35,661 nucleotides of DNA from positions 1 through 35,661 of the forward strand of contig NZ_CABPST010000022.1 in NCBI RefSeq assembly GCF_902459805.1, written 5' to 3'. A program made the position numbers and the translations under genes. The notes beneath the pieces were generated by a model, which was not told the origin of the DNA, did no database searches, and saw only the letters and a program-made list of their open reading frames with translations. The DNA is from Pandoraea bronchicola (lineage in GTDB: Bacteria > Pseudomonadota > Gammaproteobacteria > Burkholderiales > Burkholderiaceae). Shown here one piece after another: positions 1 through 8,896 of the stretch. The number at the start of each line of letters is the position of its first letter. Position 1 is the stretch's first letter.

Positions 1-76
1 TGGTGGGGCGTGAGTGACTCGAACACTCGACCTACGGATTAAGAGTCCGCTGCTCTACCAACTGAGCTAACGCCCC
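1..76 (-). tRNA. tRNA-Lys (anticodon CTT), copy 1
   Basis: Read on the minus strand this is a full 76-nt cloverleaf. It has a GGGGCG acceptor, TAGCTCAGTTGGTAGAGC D-arm, anticodon loop CTCTTAA giving anticodon CTT, a GTTCGAGTC T-loop and an encoded CCA end. It reads AAG lysine codons. It begins at base 1 of the window and is identical to the copy at 134-209. It has no promoter of its own that I can see and is probably co-transcribed from the upstream copy. Confidence 0.97.
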
Positions 77-92
77 GATACAACCGGGAATA

Positions 93-122
93 AAAAAGGC
101 TGCACGGCAAAGCAGCCTTTTT
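93..122 (-). terminator. hairpin between the two tRNA-Lys genes
   Basis: A perfect 11-bp stem (93-103 with 112-122, sequence AAAAAGGCTGC on one arm) encloses an 8-nt loop, and T runs follow on either strand. It looks like a bidirectional rho-independent terminator, yet it lies inside the presumed two-tRNA transcript. It may be a leaky terminator or a processing signal. Confidence 0.6.
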
Positions 123-133
123 CAGAATTCGTT

Positions 134-209
134 TGGTGGGGCGTGAGTGACTCGAACACTCGACCTACGGATTAAGAGTCCGCTGCTCTACCAACTGAGC
201 TAACGCCCC
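134..209 (-). tRNA. tRNA-Lys (anticodon CTT), copy 2
   Basis: This is a 76-nt tRNA identical to the copy at 1-76, with the same CTT anticodon and encoded CCA. It is the promoter-proximal gene of the pair and lies just downstream of a strong promoter at 222-250 on the minus strand. Confidence 0.97.
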
Positions 210-221
210 AACGAGACCGAG

Positions 222-250
222 ATAATATCGGCTCTTCCGCAGGGGGTCAA
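222..250 (-). promoter_or_regulatory. sigma-70 promoter of the tRNA-Lys pair
   Basis: On the minus strand a -35 box TTGACC (245-250) is followed by exactly 17 bp and a -10 box TATTAT (222-227). The predicted start falls a few bases before the mature 5' end of the tRNA at 209. Confidence 0.75.
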
Positions 251-281
251 CCCTAAATGGTGAAAATCCGCAAAAAAGGTC

Positions 282-467
282 TCAGGCGAGCAGCGGAACC
301 AGCTCGAAGGCCAGCACCGCGAGAACCGCGCCGACAACCACGAGTAGCGAGCGCCAGCACATTCGAATAGCGCCCTTGCAGGGCATTGCGCCCACAACGA
401 TCGCGCCGAAGACCGCGATCGCAAACATGCTGACGAGTTGGGCGTTGGAAACGTGGGGCATGATCAT
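282..467 (-). CDS. small membrane protein, hypothetical
   Basis: The 61-residue product begins MIMPHVSNAQ. It has two hydrophobic stretches (about residues 9-26 and 36-58) separated by a short cationic loop with Cys, Lys and Arg, so two inner-membrane helices are likely. I chose the ATG at 467 over a longer open frame to 539 because an AGGGAG ribosome-binding site lies 7 nt upstream. I do not recognise a family. It is monocistronic, reading toward the tRNA-Lys promoter. Confidence 0.55.
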   Translation of the reverse strand: MIMPHVSNAQLVSMFAIAVFGAIVVGAMPCKGAIRMCWRSLLVVVGAVLAVLAFELVPLLA

Positions 468-641
468 GGTCGATCTCCCTGCCGCTATCGCATGAGTTAA
501 GACGCGATTCCAGTATAGAAAATGGTCCTTTCCAAGCAAAGCGGCGCGACAACCGGGATTTCCCCAGTGGCCGCGCCGTGCGTTGTTGCTTTGCGATCTG
601 TCCGATTCAGTCGACTCGAACGCCGCCTATGAACATCAACG

Positions 642-881
642 TTATTCGGGCAGGTCGAGAATCAGGACGATCGTCCATGCGTCCTCGCCTTCGTGGTGGT
701 ACTGACGTTCCACCACGATAAACGGTTGCTTCTTGTCGCCTTGGCCGAGGAACAGCACGTCACCTTCGGCCGGCATGCATTCGATCGGCGGCAACGCGAG
801 CGGGGTGCCCTTGGGGACGAGTTTCTCGGCCTTCTTCGCCGCGCGCTCGGTCCATTCGATATCGAATTCGATCTGACTCAC
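642..881 (-). CDS. conserved small hypothetical protein
   Basis: The 79-residue, acidic and probably cytoplasmic protein starts SQIEFDIEWTERAAKKAEKL and ends in a hydrophobic strand (TIVLILDLPE). The start is a GTG at 879-881 with an AGGA motif 7 nt upstream. The same frame continues open to 1085, but that extension is Arg/Cys-rich and unlike protein. The alternation of beta-like strands suggests a small beta-rich fold. No catalytic motif or family was recognised. Confidence 0.6.
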   Translation of the reverse strand: MSQIEFDIEWTERAAKKAEKLVPKGTPLALPPIECMPAEGDVLFLGQGDKKQPFIVVERQYHHEGEDAWTIVLILDLPE

Positions 882-944
882 CGGATGATCCTGTCTATGC
901 AAAATGAAACGGCTGCATGGTAGCACGCAGCTTGCGACGCAAAC

Positions 945-977
945 GAAAAAAGCCCGCTCCCTGGGCGGGGAGCGGGC
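945..977 (-). terminator. rho-independent terminator
   Basis: A 9-bp GC-rich stem (GCCCGCTCC at 952-960 pairing with 969-977) is followed on the minus strand by six T residues. It would end transcripts coming from the DUF4148 gene upstream. Bases 978-1314 between it and that gene show no convincing gene, only overlapping out-of-frame Arg-rich reading frames. Confidence 0.7.
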
Positions 978-1314
978 GAAGGTCCCATGCGATAACGGGG
1001 AACGCATGGCGACAGGAGATGCGCCCTTGGAAAACCGTCGGTGCCTGCTTGACCCGAGGGGAAGAGAACGGGTCTGTGGAGGCATGACGGCTTATCCGGA
1101 AAGGCGTGGGCGCGCGCCTGTCGACGGGACAATACGAGGTGACGCAACACAGGCAGGCGATGCCGTCCCGCCTGTGCGCGTCACGTCGTGCCGCCGGGGT
1201 ACGGCAACACGACGAGGGACGGTGTGGCCCGGCGTGGCTCGCGTCGATCAAGCGCGAGCGACGCTCGGTCCGGGTGAGGGCGTTTGCGATGCGCGGTGAC
1301 GTCGGGGTGACGCC

Positions 1315-1647
1315 TTACGGATTCGAATACTTCATCTCGCCGCTCTGGCGGGCTCGCACGAGTTCGTCGTACACCTGAGCACGGGGCTTGCCCGGGGCGT
1401 TGCTGCGCGTTAGCGAATTGAGTACCGGATACTCGTAATCGTTTTGCGGGATCAGCCCCTCGGCGCGTGCGTCGGCCAGTTCCTGACGCACTTGTTCGCG
1501 CGTCACTTGCGACGATTGCGGCACCCGGGCGAATTGGGAACCTTCGGGATAGGCGTCGCTGGTGCGCCCGCTTTGTGCGAAGGCGGCACCGGCCGCAGTG
1601 GCCATCACGGCCGTCATCAGGGCCGAGGCGATGCGCTTGCGATTCAT
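1315..1647 (-). CDS. DUF4148 family secreted protein
   Basis: This 110-residue protein has a classical Sec signal peptide: MNRKRIASALM, then a hydrophobic Ala-rich core ending AAFAQ near residue 24. The mature part carries the pattern of DUF4148, including TREQVRQELADARAEGLIP and a second helix around RAQVYDELVRARQSGEM. DUF4148 proteins are abundant small periplasmic proteins in Burkholderiales with no assigned function. The start at 1647 is set by AGGAGT 7 nt upstream. The frame extends 13 codons further, but those codons lack a binding site. Confidence 0.85.
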   Translation of the reverse strand: MNRKRIASALMTAVMATAAGAAFAQSGRTSDAYPEGSQFARVPQSSQVTREQVRQELADARAEGLIPQNDYEYPVLNSLTRSNAPGKPRAQVYDELVRARQSGEMKYSNP

Positions 1648-1835
1648 GACGATAACTCCTGTTCTTCTGTGTTGCGGGGCGCGCAATGCATCGGTACCGG
1701 CGTTGCGCTTGTGGCGACGCGGTTGCGTTGTGTGCGACCGTTGAACAGAGTCTATGCGTCTGGCTATCGCGGAAAAACGGCAATTGAGCGAATAAATACT
1801 TACGGGAATAGCAACAATGCGCGCCGCTCGTTTCC

Positions 1836-1863
1836 AAAAAAAACGCCACCCATGAGGTGGCGT
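1836..1863 (-). terminator. rho-independent terminator after the LysE-type gene
   Basis: An ACGCCACC / GGTGGCGT stem with a short loop is followed on the minus strand by an eight-base T run. It lies about 30 bp beyond the stop of the exporter gene at 1895. Confidence 0.8.
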
Positions 1864-1894
1864 CTTCGATCGGCCGGTGGGACCGGCGTTGCGC

Positions 1895-2512
1895 TTACCG
1901 GGTAGCGATCGCGACGGCCGCGCCTGCCATGACCGTACCGGTCGCGCGATTCAGGCGTCTCACGGCACGCGCCGAACTGAGCAGTTGACGGGCGCGCGCG
2001 GCGAGAACGATGTAGCTGCCGAACACAATTGCGAGCACTGTCAACGTGACGCCGACGACTTCGATATAGCCGAGCGCCGTTACCTTTTGCAGATCGAGCA
2101 GGTTAGGCAGCAGCGCAAAGTAGAACACCACGACCTTCGGGTTGCCCATGGTGACGGACAGACCGCCAAGAAACAGCCGCCACGACTTCTCACGCGGCGC
2201 AGTGGTCATCGGCTCCGTGGGGGCGATCGCCGGGGCGTGCCACATCTTCCACGCCAGATAGAGGAGGTAGGCGGCGCCCGCGTATTTGATTGCCAGGAAG
2301 ACGCCCGAGAATGTATGCGCCAGTGCGGCTACGCCCAGGACTGCCAGGGTGAGCCAAACCACATCGCCGATCGCCACGCCCGCTGAAAACGCGATCGCGC
2401 CCTGCATGCCGCGTCCGAGGACTCGCGCGACGATGGCCGCAATCCCCGGACCTGGGGTGCCAGCGCCCACGAAAAGGGCGAGAGCGAATGTCAGTAGGTG
2501 TGTCCAGTCCAT
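1895..2512 (-). CDS. LysE/RhtB family amino-acid exporter
   Basis: The 205-residue inner-membrane protein has five to six hydrophobic segments. It carries the family signature near the N-terminus (FVGAGTPGPGIAAIVARVLGRG, about residues 15-36) and a NPKVVVFYFALLP motif around residue 124. RhtB/LysE proteins export amino acids or derivatives such as homoserine, threonine, lysine or arginine, driven by the proton gradient; the substrate here cannot be read from sequence. The start is supported by GAGGAG 8 nt upstream. The gene is followed by a terminator and appears monocistronic. Confidence 0.88.
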   Translation of the reverse strand: MDWTHLLTFALALFVGAGTPGPGIAAIVARVLGRGMQGAIAFSAGVAIGDVVWLTLAVLGVAALAHTFSGVFLAIKYAGAAYLLYLAWKMWHAPAIAPTEPMTTAPREKSWRLFLGGLSVTMGNPKVVVFYFALLPNLLDLQKVTALGYIEVVGVTLTVLAIVFGSYIVLAARARQLLSSARAVRRLNRATGTVMAGAAVAIATR

Positions 2513-2566
2513 CTCGGCGTCTCCTCGCGTTGATGATCTTCAGGGTTGTCTGATAAAGCGAGCGGC

Positions 2567-3034
2567 TCAGGCGCCGAGCCAGGGAAGGCCGCGGAAGCAC
2601 CAGCCGCTCACATGTTTGCGATGGCCTGCACTGTCCTTGTCACCTTCGAAGCCCTCGAGAATGTCGAACGACTGCGTGTAACCTGCTTCGAAAGCGACTT
2701 TTGCCGCTGCCTTCGAGCGAGCGGCGCTGCGGCACAGGAACAGCAGCGGCGTGTTCTTGTCGGGCGTCTGGGAGGCGAGTTGTTCCAGAAAGTGCTCATT
2801 GGGCACCCCCCCGGGGTAGCGCACCCATTCGACGTTGGCGTATTGACCGTCAGGCACCTGCGGACGACCGACCCAATCGAGTTCGGCACGTGTGCGCACG
2901 TCGATCAGGCGAACGTTGGTGTCGGCGTTGAGTAGCGCGAGGGCTTCTTCGGGTGTCACGGCACCCGCGTAGGCGAGCTGGGCAGTGGCGCGACGTTGGG
3001 CGGCTTGATCGAGAATGGCTTTGGCGCTTGTCAT
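2567..3034 (-). CDS. rhodanese-like sulfurtransferase domain protein
   Basis: The 155-residue protein is a single rhodanese domain. It includes the LIDVRTRAELDWVG strand-helix (residues 43-56) and an active-site loop LFLCRSAARSK with the catalytic Cys at residue 101. The RSAARS loop is the usual persulfide-binding cradle. Single-domain rhodaneses carry sulfane sulfur; no partner is encoded beside it. It is divergent from glnA, and the 483-bp gap between them holds glnA regulatory sites. The binding site before the ATG is weak (GAGA). Confidence 0.88.
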   Translation of the reverse strand: MTSAKAILDQAAQRRATAQLAYAGAVTPEEALALLNADTNVRLIDVRTRAELDWVGRPQVPDGQYANVEWVRYPGGVPNEHFLEQLASQTPDKNTPLLFLCRSAARSKAAAKVAFEAGYTQSFDILEGFEGDKDSAGHRKHVSGWCFRGLPWLGA

Positions 3035-3195
3035 ATTGCTGTGATCTCGTTGGTCGATGGTTGTCCTTCATTCTAGCGTGTCGTTCGTGCGAGATGCGCT
3101 TTGGGTGACATTGAACGTCGGGGCGTCGGGAGGAGTGCTGTGCTTGAGTATTGAAGGCGTATGCTTTCGAAGCGCATTAGGACGGTGCAGCGAGA

Positions 3196-3301
3196 TGCAC
3201 AACATCGGTTCGCCATATTCGGCTGCTGGCACCGAAAAGGTGCATAATCGACGAATGCACCAATGATGTGCCATATCGGTGTGTGCTGCACCGAAATGGA
3301 G
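3196..3301 (+). promoter_or_regulatory. array of four NtrC-like boxes upstream of glnA
   Basis: The NtrC consensus has the core GCAC-N7-GTGC. Two full matches are present: GCACCGAAAAGGTGC at 3229-3243 and GCACCAATGATGTGC at 3258-3272. Two degenerate copies with the same N7 spacing flank them (GCAC-N7-GTTC from 3197, GCAC-N7-GAGA from 3288). Starts are 32, 29 and 30 bp apart, close to three helical turns. They lie roughly 100-210 bp upstream of a sigma-54 promoter, as expected for an enhancer. Confidence 0.7.
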
Positions 3302-3404
3302 AATATGGGCCCATGAGCGGGAATTCGGGGCTGGGCGCACCAGAATCGATTATTCCCTTAGAAATCAGGGGAAACGACTGGAGCAAGGCGAGTTGGCAGG
3401 GCGT

Positions 3405-3420
3405 TGGCACGCTTCCTGCT
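3405..3420 (+). promoter_or_regulatory. sigma-54 promoter of glnA
   Basis: TGGCACGCTTCCTGCT matches the -24/-12 consensus TGGCACG-N4-TTGCT, with the invariant GG (3406-3407) and GC (3418-3419) separated by the required 10 bp. Transcription should start near 3431, giving a leader of about 87 nt before the glnA ATG. Confidence 0.85.
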
Positions 3421-3517
3421 TTACTCAAGCGAATCCGAACACGGAGTTCGTTAAGAGGGTGCGGCGACGCGGGCGATAAGCGCCAGCAGCGCCAGATTGA
3501 ATCTTTCGGGAGATAGC

Positions 3518-4933
3518 ATGAGCAAATCTGTGGCAGATGTGATTAACCTGGTCAAGGAAGAAGACGTCAAGTTCGTTGACTTCCGCTTTACTGACACGCG
3601 CGGCAAGGAACAACACGTCTCGGTGCCGGTGTCGCACTTCGACGCTGACAAGTTCGAGAGCGGTCACGCTTTCGACGGTTCGTCGATCGCTGGCTGGAAG
3701 GGCATCGAAGCCTCGGACATGCTGCTGGTGCCGGACCCCAACACTGCCTACATCGACCCGTTCTACGAAGAAAGCACGCTCGTGCTGACCTGCGACGTGA
3801 TCGAGCCGGCCGATGGCAAGGGCTACGACCGCGATCCGCGTTCCATCGCCAAGCGCGCCGAAGCCTACCTGAAGAGCACGGGCCTGGGCGACACCGCCTT
3901 CTTCGGTCCGGAGCCGGAATTCTTCATCTTCGACTCGGTCCAGTGGAGCACGGACATGTCGGGCACGTTCGTCCGCGTGAATTCGGAAGAAGCCCCGTGG
4001 TCGTCGTCGAAGGACTTCGAAGGCGGCAACACCGGCCACCGTCCGGGTACGAAGGGCGGCTACTTCCCGGTCGCACCCGTCGACACCTTCCAGGATATGC
4101 GCTCGGAAATGTGCCTGTTGCTCGAGCAACTGGGCGTGCCGGTCGAAGTGCATCACCACGAAGTCGCGGGTCAAGGCCAGAACGAAATCGGCACCAAGTT
4201 CTCGACGCTGGTCGAGCGCGCCGACTGGACGCAGATTCTGAAGTACGTCGTGCACAACGTGGCACACAGCTACGGCAAGACGGCCACGTTCATGCCGAAG
4301 CCGATCGTGGGCGACAACGGCTCGGGCATGCACATCCACCAGTCGGTCTGGAAGGATGGTCAGAACCTGTTCGCCGGTAACGGCTACGGTGGTCTGTCGG
4401 AATTCGCGCTGTACTACATCGGCGGCATCATCAAGCACGCTCGCGCGCTGAACGCCATCACGAACCCGTCGACGAACTCGTACAAGCGCCTCGTGCCGCA
4501 CTTCGAAGCCCCGGTGAAGCTGGCCTACTCGGCCCGTAACCGTTCGGCCTCGATCCGTATTCCGTACGTTGCCAACCCGAAGGGCCGCCGCATCGAAGCG
4601 CGCTTCCCGGACCCGATGGCCAACCCGTACCTGGCCTTCTCGGCCATGCTGATGGCCGGTCTGGATGGCGTGCAGAACAAGATTCACCCGGGCGAAGCTG
4701 CCGACAAGAACCTGTACGACCTGCCGCCGGAAGAGGATGCAAAGATCCCGACCGTGTGCTCGAGCCTCGAACAGGCGCTGGAATACCTGAACGAAGATCG
4801 CGAGTTCCTGACCCGTGGTGGCGTGTTCACGGACGGCATGCTCGATTCGTACATCGCACTCAAGACGGAAGAAGCACGCCGCGTGGCCATGACCACGCAC
4901 CCGCTCGAGTTCGAACTGTACTACTCGCTGTAA
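3518..4933 (+). CDS. glnA: glutamine synthetase, type I
   Basis: It makes glutamine from glutamate, ammonia and ATP in the cytoplasm as a dodecamer. The 471 residues match GSI-beta length. Visible motifs are the beta-grasp N-terminus with [15 protein letters not shown], the metal-binding [23 protein letters not shown], the ATP-binding [16 protein letters not shown] and the catalytic RIPY region. NLYDLPPEE places the adenylylation Tyr at residue 400, so activity is probably controlled by GlnE. The ATG at 3518 is chosen because GGGAGA precedes it and MSKSVADV is the family start. Transcription is likely from the sigma-54 promoter under NtrC. A hairpin follows the stop, which partly separates it from glnL. 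Confidence 0.98.
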   Translation: MSKSVADVINLVKEEDVKFVDFRFTDTRGKEQHVSVPVSHFDADKFESGHAFDGSSIAGWKGIEASDMLLVPDPNTAYIDPFYEESTLVLTCDVIEPADGKGYDRDPRSIAKRAEAYLKSTGLGDTAFFGPEPEFFIFDSVQWSTDMSGTFVRVNSEEAPWSSSKDFEGGNTGHRPGTKGGYFPVAPVDTFQDMRSEMCLLLEQLGVPVEVHHHEVAGQGQNEIGTKFSTLVERADWTQILKYVVHNVAHSYGKTATFMPKPIVGDNGSGMHIHQSVWKDGQNLFAGNGYGGLSEFALYYIGGIIKHARALNAITNPSTNSYKRLVPHFEAPVKLAYSARNRSASIRIPYVANPKGRRIEARFPDPMANPYLAFSAMLMAGLDGVQNKIHPGEAADKNLYDLPPEEDAKIPTVCSSLEQALEYLNEDREFLTRGGVFTDGMLDSYIALKTEEARRVAMTTHPLEFELYYSL

Positions 4934-5004
4934 TCGAATCGCTGCGCAGGGAATGCGCCGGCATGACGGAACGCCAGCGGCCGACCGTCATGCTCGACAA
5001 GCAA

Positions 5005-5034
5005 GGGGGATGGCCGCGGCCGTCCCCCTTTTTT
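5005..5034 (+). terminator. rho-independent terminator after glnA
   Basis: A GGGGGA ... TCCCCC stem with an inner GGCC-GC-GGCC helix is followed by a run of seven T. Strong transcription of glnA would mostly stop here, with some read-through into glnL-glnG, the usual arrangement in glnA-ntrBC loci. Confidence 0.8.
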
Positions 5035-5066
5035 ATCCGCAGCGCGCATTCACCTCGTAGCCAGCC

Positions 5067-6314
5067 ATGAACCTATCGCCTCGATCCTTGATGAAAAGTG
5101 TCCGCGCTGGTGCGAAAGGGCAGACGAAGCGTGCTTCGCATGCCGCTGCCGATGAAGACACCCCTGCTTCCGAAATGACGACCGACGCAGCCGGATTGTC
5201 CGGTCATATGTCGACGCTGCACACGAGCGTTGAGCCGTGGGAGGCGAAGCTCGCAGCGACCGGTATCCTGCCCGGTCTCGAAGCGTTGCCCACCGTGCTG
5301 CTCGTGCTCGAGAAGCACACGCTGCGCGTCGTGTTCGCCAATCCGGCCGCCGAAGCGCTGCTTGCGCTCTCGCGCCGTTCGCTGTCGCAGATGACGTGGA
5401 ACGATGTCTTCACCAACGGCGAGGTGCTTTCGTCCACGTTGGTCGATCTCATTGCCAACCACTTTCAGACGACACGCCTCGATTTGGTGCTTGAGCGCAC
5501 CGCACAGGAGCCTTTGCATACGCACGCCATCGTGGCAGCCCCCGAAGCGGCGCCCGACTTCGTGATCGTCGAGCTGATCGAGAACGAGCAGAAGATCAAG
5601 AATGAACGCGAAGAGCGCATCATCGATCAGGCGTTGATGAACAAGCAGCTCATTCGCAATCTGGCGCATGAGATCAAGAACCCGCTGGGCGGCATTCGCG
5701 GCGCGGCGCAGTTGCTCGAATTCGAGCTGGATCAGCGTGAATTGCGTGAGTACACGCAGGTCATTATCAAGGAGTCCGACAGGCTGCAAACGCTGGTCGA
5801 CCGCCTGCTCGAGCCGCATCGCCATCCCTATATCGCCACGGACGTGAACATCCACGAGGTGTGTGAGCGCGTGCGTTCGGTGGTGCTTGCCGAGTTTCCC
5901 CAGGGTTTGTCGATCGAGCGCGACTACGACGTGAGCCTGCCGGATTTTCGCGGCGACAAGGAGCAACTCATTCAGGCGTTGCTCAACATCGTGCGCAATG
6001 GCGCGGAGGCCTTGCGCGAGCAAATCGCGCGGGGCGACGCACGCATCGAATTGCGTACGCGAGTGGCGCGAAAGATCACGATTGCCAAGCGACTGCACAA
6101 GCTGGCATTGGAATTGCATGTGATCGACAACGGGCCTGGCATTCCCGCCGACATTCGTGATCGCATCTTCTATCCGCTCGTCTCCGGGCGAGATGGCGGA
6201 AGCGGTCTGGGACTCACGCTGGCGCAGTCGTTTGTGCAGCGCCACGATGGTCTGATCGAATGCGAAAGCCGGCCCGGACGGACGGATTTCCGAATCCTGC
6301 TGCCCCTGGGCTGA
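5067..6314 (+). CDS. glnL: nitrogen regulation sensor kinase NtrB
   Basis: This 415-residue soluble histidine kinase controls NtrC phosphorylation under PII (GlnB/GlnK) control. Residues 1-60 are non-conserved and low complexity. A PAS-like domain follows (about 65-180), then a dimerisation box NLAHEIKNPLGGIRGAAQLLE with phospho-acceptor His201, and a HATPase domain with N box, DNGPGIP and GSGLGLTLAQ. No membrane segment is present, as expected for NtrB. The start is uncertain: 5067 has no clear binding site, and Met codons at 5091 and further in would give a length nearer to the family norm. It is 62 bp upstream of glnG. Confidence 0.95.
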   Translation: MNLSPRSLMKSVRAGAKGQTKRASHAAADEDTPASEMTTDAAGLSGHMSTLHTSVEPWEAKLAATGILPGLEALPTVLLVLEKHTLRVVFANPAAEALLALSRRSLSQMTWNDVFTNGEVLSSTLVDLIANHFQTTRLDLVLERTAQEPLHTHAIVAAPEAAPDFVIVELIENEQKIKNEREERIIDQALMNKQLIRNLAHEIKNPLGGIRGAAQLLEFELDQRELREYTQVIIKESDRLQTLVDRLLEPHRHPYIATDVNIHEVCERVRSVVLAEFPQGLSIERDYDVSLPDFRGDKEQLIQALLNIVRNGAEALREQIARGDARIELRTRVARKITIAKRLHKLALELHVIDNGPGIPADIRDRIFYPLVSGRDGGSGLGLTLAQSFVQRHDGLIECESRPGRTDFRILLPLG

Positions 6315-6376
6315 TGCGGCCCTCACGCCGTCGGCCGTAGCACCTGCGGCCGGGCATAGACGTTACACGGTGAACA

Positions 6377-7960
6377 ATGAAGCCGATCTGGATAGTAGAC
6401 GACGACCAATCGATTCGATGGGTCCTGGAAAAGGCGCTCTCGCGTGCCAACCTGCCGGTGCGCAGCTTTACGGGTCCGCGCGAAGCCAGCGCGGCGCTCG
6501 AACACGATTCGCCGCAAGTGCTGGTTTCGGACATCCGCATGGCGGGCGGTTCCGGACTGGAACTGCTGCAAGCGGTCAAGCAACGGCATCCCGGACTGCC
6601 GGTCATCATCATGACCGCGTTCTCGGATCTCGATAGCGCGGTGGCCGCCTTTCAGGGAGGCGCGTTTGAATATCTGGCCAAGCCGTTCGACGTGGATCGT
6701 GCGGTCGAACTGATTCTGCGCGCGGTCGAAGAGAGCCTGCGTGAGGCGACGGACGACGAGCGCATTACCGAAGAGCCCGAGATTCTCGGGCAGGCCAGTG
6801 CGATGCAGGACGTGTTCCGTGCCATCGGCCGTCTATCGCATTCGAGTGCGACCGTGCTTATTACCGGGGAATCCGGGTCGGGCAAGGAACTGGTCGCACG
6901 GGCGCTGCACCGGCATTCGCCGCGCGCCTCGGGGCCGTTCATCGCGCTCAATACGGCGGCGATTCCGAAGGATCTGCTGGAGTCCGAATTGTTTGGTCAT
7001 GAGCGCGGTGCTTTCACCGGCGCGCAGGCCACTCGGCGCGGGCGCTTCGAGCAGGCCGAGAGCGGTACGCTGTTCCTCGACGAAATCGGCGATATGCCGC
7101 TGGATTTGCAGACCCGTCTGTTGCGCGTGCTCTCAGACGGCAATTACTACCGCGTGGGCGGTCATAGTCCGATCAAGGCGAACGTTCGGGTGATCGCGGC
7201 CACGCACCAGAATCTGGAAGATCGCGTGCGCCAGGGGCTGTTCCGCGAGGATCTGTATCACCGCCTGAACGTGATTCGCCTGCGTCTGCCATCGTTGCGC
7301 GAACGTAACGAGGACATTCCGCTGCTCGTGCGCCACTTCCTGCAGAAGAGCGCGCGCGAACTGGGTGTCGAGACCAAGCGCATCAGCGAAGCGGCATTGG
7401 CGCATCTGACGCGCTTCCCGTTCCCGGGCAACGTGCGTCAACTGGAAAACCTGAGCAACTGGCTGACGGTCATGGCCCCGGCGCAGACGGTCGAGATCAA
7501 GGATTTGCCGCCTGAGTTCCAGACACTCTCGGCGACGTCGATGACCGGAGCGGGCGTTTCTGCGAGCGCGCCGGCGTACGCTGCTGCGTCGGCCTCCGCG
7601 GTGGCGGCATCGGTGCCTGCAGGTGCGGCACCCGCGTATGGCGGCGTTGGCGCCGGGCATGTGGCCATGGGAGGGGCTGCGAGTGTCAACGGCGCGCCTG
7701 CGGTGAGCGGCGTTGCCGGGGCATCGGGGGAGGTCGCGGGGGCTGAGAGCTGGGAGCCGATCCTGCGCCGTGAGGTGGCACGTCTGCTTCGTTCGGCGTC
7801 GCCCGACGTGATGGATCAACTGACGCGCAGATTCGAGACCGCCCTGATCAACGAAGCACTCGATTTCACTCGCGGGCGCAAGGTCGAGGCGGCGAGCCGT
7901 CTCGGCATTGGCCGGAACACCATTACGCGCAAGATCCAGGAACTGGGGCTGGAAACCTGA
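6377..7960 (+). CDS. glnG: nitrogen regulation response regulator NtrC
   Basis: This enhancer-binding activator of sigma-54 RNA polymerase has a receiver domain (acidic pocket D8-D10, phospho-acceptor D52, then a conserved KP). Its AAA+ domain has Walker A GESGSGKE from about residue 164 and the sigma-54 contact loop GAFTGA. A Fis-type HTH ends the protein ([25 protein letters not shown]). The 527 residues exceed the usual length of about 470. The excess is an Ala/Gly/Ser/Val-rich linker at about residues 384-457, between AAA+ and HTH. Its likely targets include the boxes at 3196-3301 that feed glnA. Confidence 0.97.
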   Translation: MKPIWIVDDDQSIRWVLEKALSRANLPVRSFTGPREASAALEHDSPQVLVSDIRMAGGSGLELLQAVKQRHPGLPVIIMTAFSDLDSAVAAFQGGAFEYLAKPFDVDRAVELILRAVEESLREATDDERITEEPEILGQASAMQDVFRAIGRLSHSSATVLITGESGSGKELVARALHRHSPRASGPFIALNTAAIPKDLLESELFGHERGAFTGAQATRRGRFEQAESGTLFLDEIGDMPLDLQTRLLRVLSDGNYYRVGGHSPIKANVRVIAATHQNLEDRVRQGLFREDLYHRLNVIRLRLPSLRERNEDIPLLVRHFLQKSARELGVETKRISEAALAHLTRFPFPGNVRQLENLSNWLTVMAPAQTVEIKDLPPEFQTLSATSMTGAGVSASAPAYAAASASAVAASVPAGAAPAYGGVGAGHVAMGGAASVNGAPAVSGVAGASGEVAGAESWEPILRREVARLLRSASPDVMDQLTRRFETALINEALDFTRGRKVEAASRLGIGRNTITRKIQELGLET

Positions 7961-8014
7961 CACCAATCGCGGTAGGCTCCCGAGTTCACTATTGAGCGAC
8001 AAGGGAGTCGGAAC

Positions 8015-8896
8015 ATGGCAAGACGCATCCTGTTGACGGGGGCCACCGGGCAGGTGGGCTGGGAGCTGGCACGTAGCCTGCAGGGCATGGGTGACGTGTA
8101 CGCCCCCGGGCGCAACGAGATGGACCTGCTCGACACCGACAGCGTGGTGCGAACCCTGCGCGACTTCGCCCCCGACATGATCGTCAATCCGGCGGCATAT
8201 ACGGCGGTCGATCGTGCCGAGACGGACGAGGCCGCTGCGTATCAGGTCAACGCCGTCGTGCCGGGAATCATGGCCGAAGAGGCCAGGCGAATCGGCGCGC
8301 TTGTCGTTCACTACTCCACTGACTACGTTTTCGACGGGACGTCCTCCACCCCGTATCGCGAGGACGAACCCACCAATCCGCAGAATGCCTACGGTCGCAC
8401 CAAGCTGGCGGGTGAGGCCGCTATCGCGGCGAGCGGCGCGAATCATCTGGTGCTGCGCACGAGCTGGGTGTACGGTTCGCGTGGCGCGAATTTCCTGCTC
8501 ACCGTCCAACGCCTCGCCCGTGAGCGCGATGAATTGCGGATCGTGTCCGATCAGCATGGCGCGCCGACATGGTGCCGCACGATTGCCGAGCTGACGTCGC
8601 AGGTTCTGGTGCAGGGGTTTGGCGAGAAGGGCGTTGATGCCGATTTCTGGCGTGAGCGTGGCGGTCTCTATCATCTGACGGCGGCCGGGCAGACGACCTG
8701 GCACGGGTTCACTGAAGCGATTCTCGATCTGAGCGCACCCGAAAAGCGTCCGAACGTTGTGGCGATTCCGACTTCTGCCTATCCGCTGCCGGCCAAACGC
8801 CCGGCGTATTCGATTCTTGACAACGATAAGCTCGCGAGTGCCTTCGGCGTTCGAGCGCCCGACTGGCGCGACGCGCTTGCGCTCTGTCTTGGCTGA
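8015..8896 (+). CDS. rfbD: dTDP-4-dehydrorhamnose reductase
   Basis: The 293-residue protein is an extended SDR of the RmlD family that makes dTDP-L-rhamnose for lipopolysaccharide or exopolysaccharide. The N-terminus has the nucleotide-binding LLTGATGQVGWELAR. STDYVFDG and the catalytic YGRTK follow, and the substrate-binding end includes SDQHGAPTWC. GGGAG lies upstream of the ATG. The other rml genes (rmlA, B, C) are not nearby, which is unusual because they are normally clustered. It follows glnG by 54 bp and may share transcription, though no functional link is obvious. Confidence 0.92.
   Translation: MARRILLTGATGQVGWELARSLQGMGDVYAPGRNEMDLLDTDSVVRTLRDFAPDMIVNPAAYTAVDRAETDEAAAYQVNAVVPGIMAEEARRIGALVVHYSTDYVFDGTSSTPYREDEPTNPQNAYGRTKLAGEAAIAASGANHLVLRTSWVYGSRGANFLLTVQRLARERDELRIVSDQHGAPTWCRTIAELTSQVLVQGFGEKGVDADFWRERGGLYHLTAAGQTTWHGFTEAILDLSAPEKRPNVVAIPTSAYPLPAKRPAYSILDNDKLASAFGVRAPDWRDALALCLG

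Noticed and set aside
904-1299. 131-codon plus-strand frame between two small genes
   Set aside because: Arg/Gly/Thr-rich, overlaps a terminator hairpin, and has no ribosome-binding site or family pattern.
3227-3272. Additional sigma-54-like promoters (TGGCAC...GGTGCA on both strands)
   Set aside because: The GG and GC are 12 bp apart instead of 10, so they fit NtrC boxes, not promoters.
3425-4900. 491-codon minus-strand open frame across glnA
   Set aside because: It is the antisense of glnA; its product is His/Arg/Val-rich without motifs. Long antisense frames are common in high-GC genes.
5073-6326. 417-codon minus-strand frame over glnL
   Set aside because: Antisense shadow of a well-supported histidine kinase gene.
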